In this document: positions 62,701 to 64,000 of the stretch, in pieces
How positions within the stretch are numbered: position 1 is the stretch's first letter
Layout: the number at the start of each line of letters is the position of its first letter
Assembly: GCF_003050925.1 (NCBI RefSeq)
Contig: NZ_QAOV01000001.1
Location: 248,001-312,000, forward strand
DNA from: Pseudomonas sp. GV085
GTDB lineage: Bacteria > Pseudomonadota > Gammaproteobacteria > Pseudomonadales > Pseudomonadaceae
Length of the DNA: 64,000 nt
Reading direction: 5' to 3'
The notes under the pieces: model-generated
Database searches by the model: none
The model's input: the letters and a program-made list of their open reading frames with translations, nothing else
Told to the model about the DNA's origin: nothing
Position numbers and translations under genes: made by a program

Positions 62701-64000
62701 CTTGAGAGCCTGTCCGAGTCGACGGTAGAGGGGCAATCCAGGGAAATTGGCGAAATCGGCCAGAGCGTGACTCACGAAATCCGCTGCATCAATGACACCC
62801 TGATAGCCAATGCTGAGAATCAGGTTGCGCTGGTCGAGTTGTGCTTGCGTGATCTTGCCAACCGACCAATGCCGAATATCACGGTTCAGTGGACCTCCGA
62901 CCGCCCCGGTTTGCTGGAGGATATTTCAATTACCGATCATGAGGGCCGTGCGGTCATTCGCTTCAGGCCAGAAAAAGGGACGTGGATGGGCGCGGTGCAG
63001 ATCAAAGGCTCTTATGGTCTGGCTCAGGTGGTTTATGCACCGAAGATCATTGTCGACTGCGATGAGTTCTCGCTTGGCTTTGACCTTGGCGGCACAACTG
63101 ATCCAGAACCAGACGAGACGTTTCTGGCGGGCGGCGAAGGGATCTTTCCGGTGTGGGTGCGTCTTGTCGACGAGCACTCCAACCCAGGGGTTGGTCGTAC
63201 CGTGACGTTTTCAGGACAGGGCGTGGTGGCTGATCCTCTAGTGGCAATTACAGATGCGGAGGGCATCGCCCGCACCCGTGTCAGAAGTATTGAGCCTGTT
63301 GAAGAAGCGAGTCTGGTGGCCAGTTACAGCACCAAGGATTCGAAGGTCATCAACAACATCACCTTTGTCGACAAGCCGTCTATCACTCTCCTGGAAGTGG
63401 TGTCGATGGCCGTGGACGGGGAGCCACTGGTGCTTCGTTGCCATGTGTTCGGGTTGGGCAGGCTGCCGTCCCCTGGTGTGTCGGTTGGCTTGTACCTCGA
63501 TGCTGCAGAGGAGCCGATTGAAACAAAACTCACCACTGAGGAGGGGATCGCGGAGTTCACCGTGCCTGACGTTAAAGCAGGGAAACAGACATTTACCGCC
63601 AAGGTCGAGATGGACGAGCAACAGCTTGAAATCGATGTGGCCAAATCGGCGGTTATTCACGGAGAGTCTGCGGACTATCGGTTCCCTGTGGCAGGTTCAG
63701 GTACGCCTACCTTACTGTGGGTCACGGTCAGAGAGGAGTCGCATAACCAGTCCCGGTTCATTGCCAACTGCCCGATTTTGTGGAGCGTTGCAGGTCCGGG
63801 TGGAGAACCGCTGGCATCTGTCAGCATCCCTACCGACGCAATTGGGCGCTCAACCTACCCCTTCGAGGTTGATGTGGCTGGAAAGTATGACGTGACCGCA
63901 GTTCGTGAGGCTGGCGCGGAGGACCAGCGCATATTCGATCTTCAAGTCGTTCCGGCCATTGACTGGACGTTCACGTTGACCGACACCACGACAAGTATTC
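59755..64000 (+). CDS. Tc toxin A-type subunit, C-terminus cut by window edge
   Basis: Open frame of over 1400 codons to the window end. GGAG at 59743-59746 favours ATG 59755; ATG 59752 is a one-codon alternative. The N-terminus is of the VRP1/TcA type, with SSISPAAYFLRLVELARALEE (residues 127-147) as the family hallmark. After a long helical region, the part from about residue 1038 changes to beta-rich Ig-like repeats with the recurring pattern T(D/E)xxGxA near residues 1061, 1166, 1263 and 1363. Use of ATA, TTA, CTA and AGA codons is higher than in neighbouring genes, which hints at acquisition. The TcA/receptor role is by homology; pore and receptor-binding parts lie beyond the window. Confidence 0.85.
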   Translation, partial: MSKDYFNSPLKQLFELAPGTLDHSVQVNCERFINEGGSVFELLKMGREGVVQTFTLSSDEAQALLDKAKSLAVHSAREYREQRLVRKGPPNPLHRTGIRALVDTPSFDDLFNPDWEAAAPAQSLDSSISPAAYFLRLVELARALEERAVKKKFTFEARRPDLTSLIIDPTSAFQIKPTITLVNEVLESIIKNHLAPQLLEGQVVDDKLLETRFPHRSMPFEWYAEQYKVVLAKNKLSLGEVVRSIDHTAPYFRRPGVRGDFSDIALRQSCNLGPQQQRLLIENFVIPGNAAVFYTKNFGSTADKLKDSVHFCAQTSIDAKALTSLLSIEEFVPKQSSNVSLPTTTATVTPKEFGSRYINYGLAAAMDLSDPADGTRQFVRHDLNRFDRMNRILRLSRWLDLPPDQCDRLIMAAFNAEVRGDFVDPATRLKELADRPSRITNNTLRVIGLFQEFRLQFKCTAEQFAALIDEISPCGRGEELSQFDRIFNVQALFDAPLKLDNRFFAIEPQTRNDKRTVDQICSSLGLNQETWLYLARFVAKSYNQRDELQCSLSVVSSFYRLVLLASFLRINPIELAALLETLSERGASEVVQRLLGEPRLLISGTGGVGDVLSVIHAAQTCVQWLQENDLTVTWLVQHVAQVIAPPMATEADVMLLQEIHGRLQPVRLTEEVFTAAGVPQNNAVPSRGWLSLLDQLVDADGLVSNLPSDENDYERAVAEIQAAVADAKLPEADVDNARAVILALVLQARDAQCAVIQESLSVYLSVSPDVVLPLLKWVNKGGVYLLVMETTRALAAVTSGADKINVGDDVLNLLEHLVKRAEVVNKLSLSSAMLVALTTRRNWQWFGLNDAQALTLSTLYQLTLFQRAVMHTGQPAQTLLQYLELVNALPAMLTPEDQRLIRDSAATRLAVVLKWGVREVLECILYLSPAMPIVRDVTTLDALLRIRGLATRSGLDAKAIIRLGSLTPDSDTPAYRDVAEHVLESLSESTVEGQSREIGEIGQSVTHEIRCINDTLIANAENQVALVELCLRDLANRPMPNITVQWTSDRPGLLEDISITDHEGRAVIRFRPEKGTWMGAVQIKGSYGLAQVVYAPKIIVDCDEFSLGFDLGGTTDPEPDETFLAGGEGIFPVWVRLVDEHSNPGVGRTVTFSGQGVVADPLVAITDAEGIARTRVRSIEPVEEASLVASYSTKDSKVINNITFVDKPSITLLEVVSMAVDGEPLVLRCHVFGLGRLPSPGVSVGLYLDAAEEPIETKLTTEEGIAEFTVPDVKAGKQTFTAKVEMDEQQLEIDVAKSAVIHGESADYRFPVAGSGTPTLLWVTVREESHNQSRFIANCPILWSVAGPGGEPLASVSIPTDAIGRSTYPFEVDVAGKYDVTAVREAGAEDQRIFDLQVVPAIDWTFTLTDTTTSI

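Overview
This is a Pseudomonas chromosome segment, most like the fluorescens group. The evidence is gene content and order, GC-rich codon use, and about seventeen intergenic REP-type palindromes (GTAGGAGCGAGC..GCTCGCTCCTAC and a second AGCTGCCG(A/C)AGGC type). From memory of the P. aeruginosa PAO1 map, two blocks follow its order: 1334-23487 (colR to past argP, roughly PA4381 down to about PA4361) and 51990-59435 (fumA to a PilZ protein, roughly PA4333 to PA4324). The DNA between and after them (about 23.7-51.8 kb and 59.7 kb onward) is accessory.

Layout. 1-5.2 kb: envelope module with an LtaS-like sulfatase (cut by the window edge), the ColR/ColS two-component system, and a methyltransferase-WapQ-small protein operon. 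5.2-9.4 kb: MexVW-type RND pump. 9.6-14.9 kb: imelysin/di-haem protein group, probably iron-regulated. 15.1-17.2 kb: c-di-GMP phosphodiesterase BifA. 17.2-18.3 kb: no gene, but a dispersed repeat and a strongly structured leader ahead of a small DUF6124-type gene. 18.7-23.5 kb: sodB, argO, an ACT protein, argP, an epimerase and a coiled-coil membrane protein. 23.7-43.9 kb: catabolism and transport, including an MFS pump, pobA with its AraC regulator, two LysR regulators, an AruI-like TPP decarboxylase with an aldehyde dehydrogenase and a complete polyamine-type ABC importer, and small oxidoreductases. 42.3-47.1 kb: an alpha-ketoglutarate-type permease beside MifR/MifS, with a clear sigma-54 promoter and two upstream sites. 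47.1-51.8 kb: Tc toxin B subunit. 52.0-59.4 kb: fumA, a diguanylate cyclase, a ferredoxin-reductase-like protein, an enoyl-CoA hydratase, pykA, a lipoprotein and a PilZ protein. 59.75 kb to the end: a Tc toxin A-like gene that runs off the window.

The most notable result concerns the two Tc genes. They lie 8 kb apart, point in opposite directions and flank conserved housekeeping genes. Each has a TGTCA-N4-TGACA palindrome upstream. The tcB copy is a perfect 20-bp lux-box-like inverted repeat and the tcA copy keeps the CT-N12-AG core, so a single LuxR-type regulator may control both. The tcA-like protein carries four Ig-like repeats about 100 residues apart. No TcC gene or LuxR regulator is in the window. 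Other regulatory structure visible in the DNA includes a matched pair of TGACAA-N-TTTTTCAC boxes in front of the two ColRS-flanking transcription units, a candidate Fur box ahead of the imelysin gene, and mutually exclusive hairpins ahead of the DUF6124 gene.
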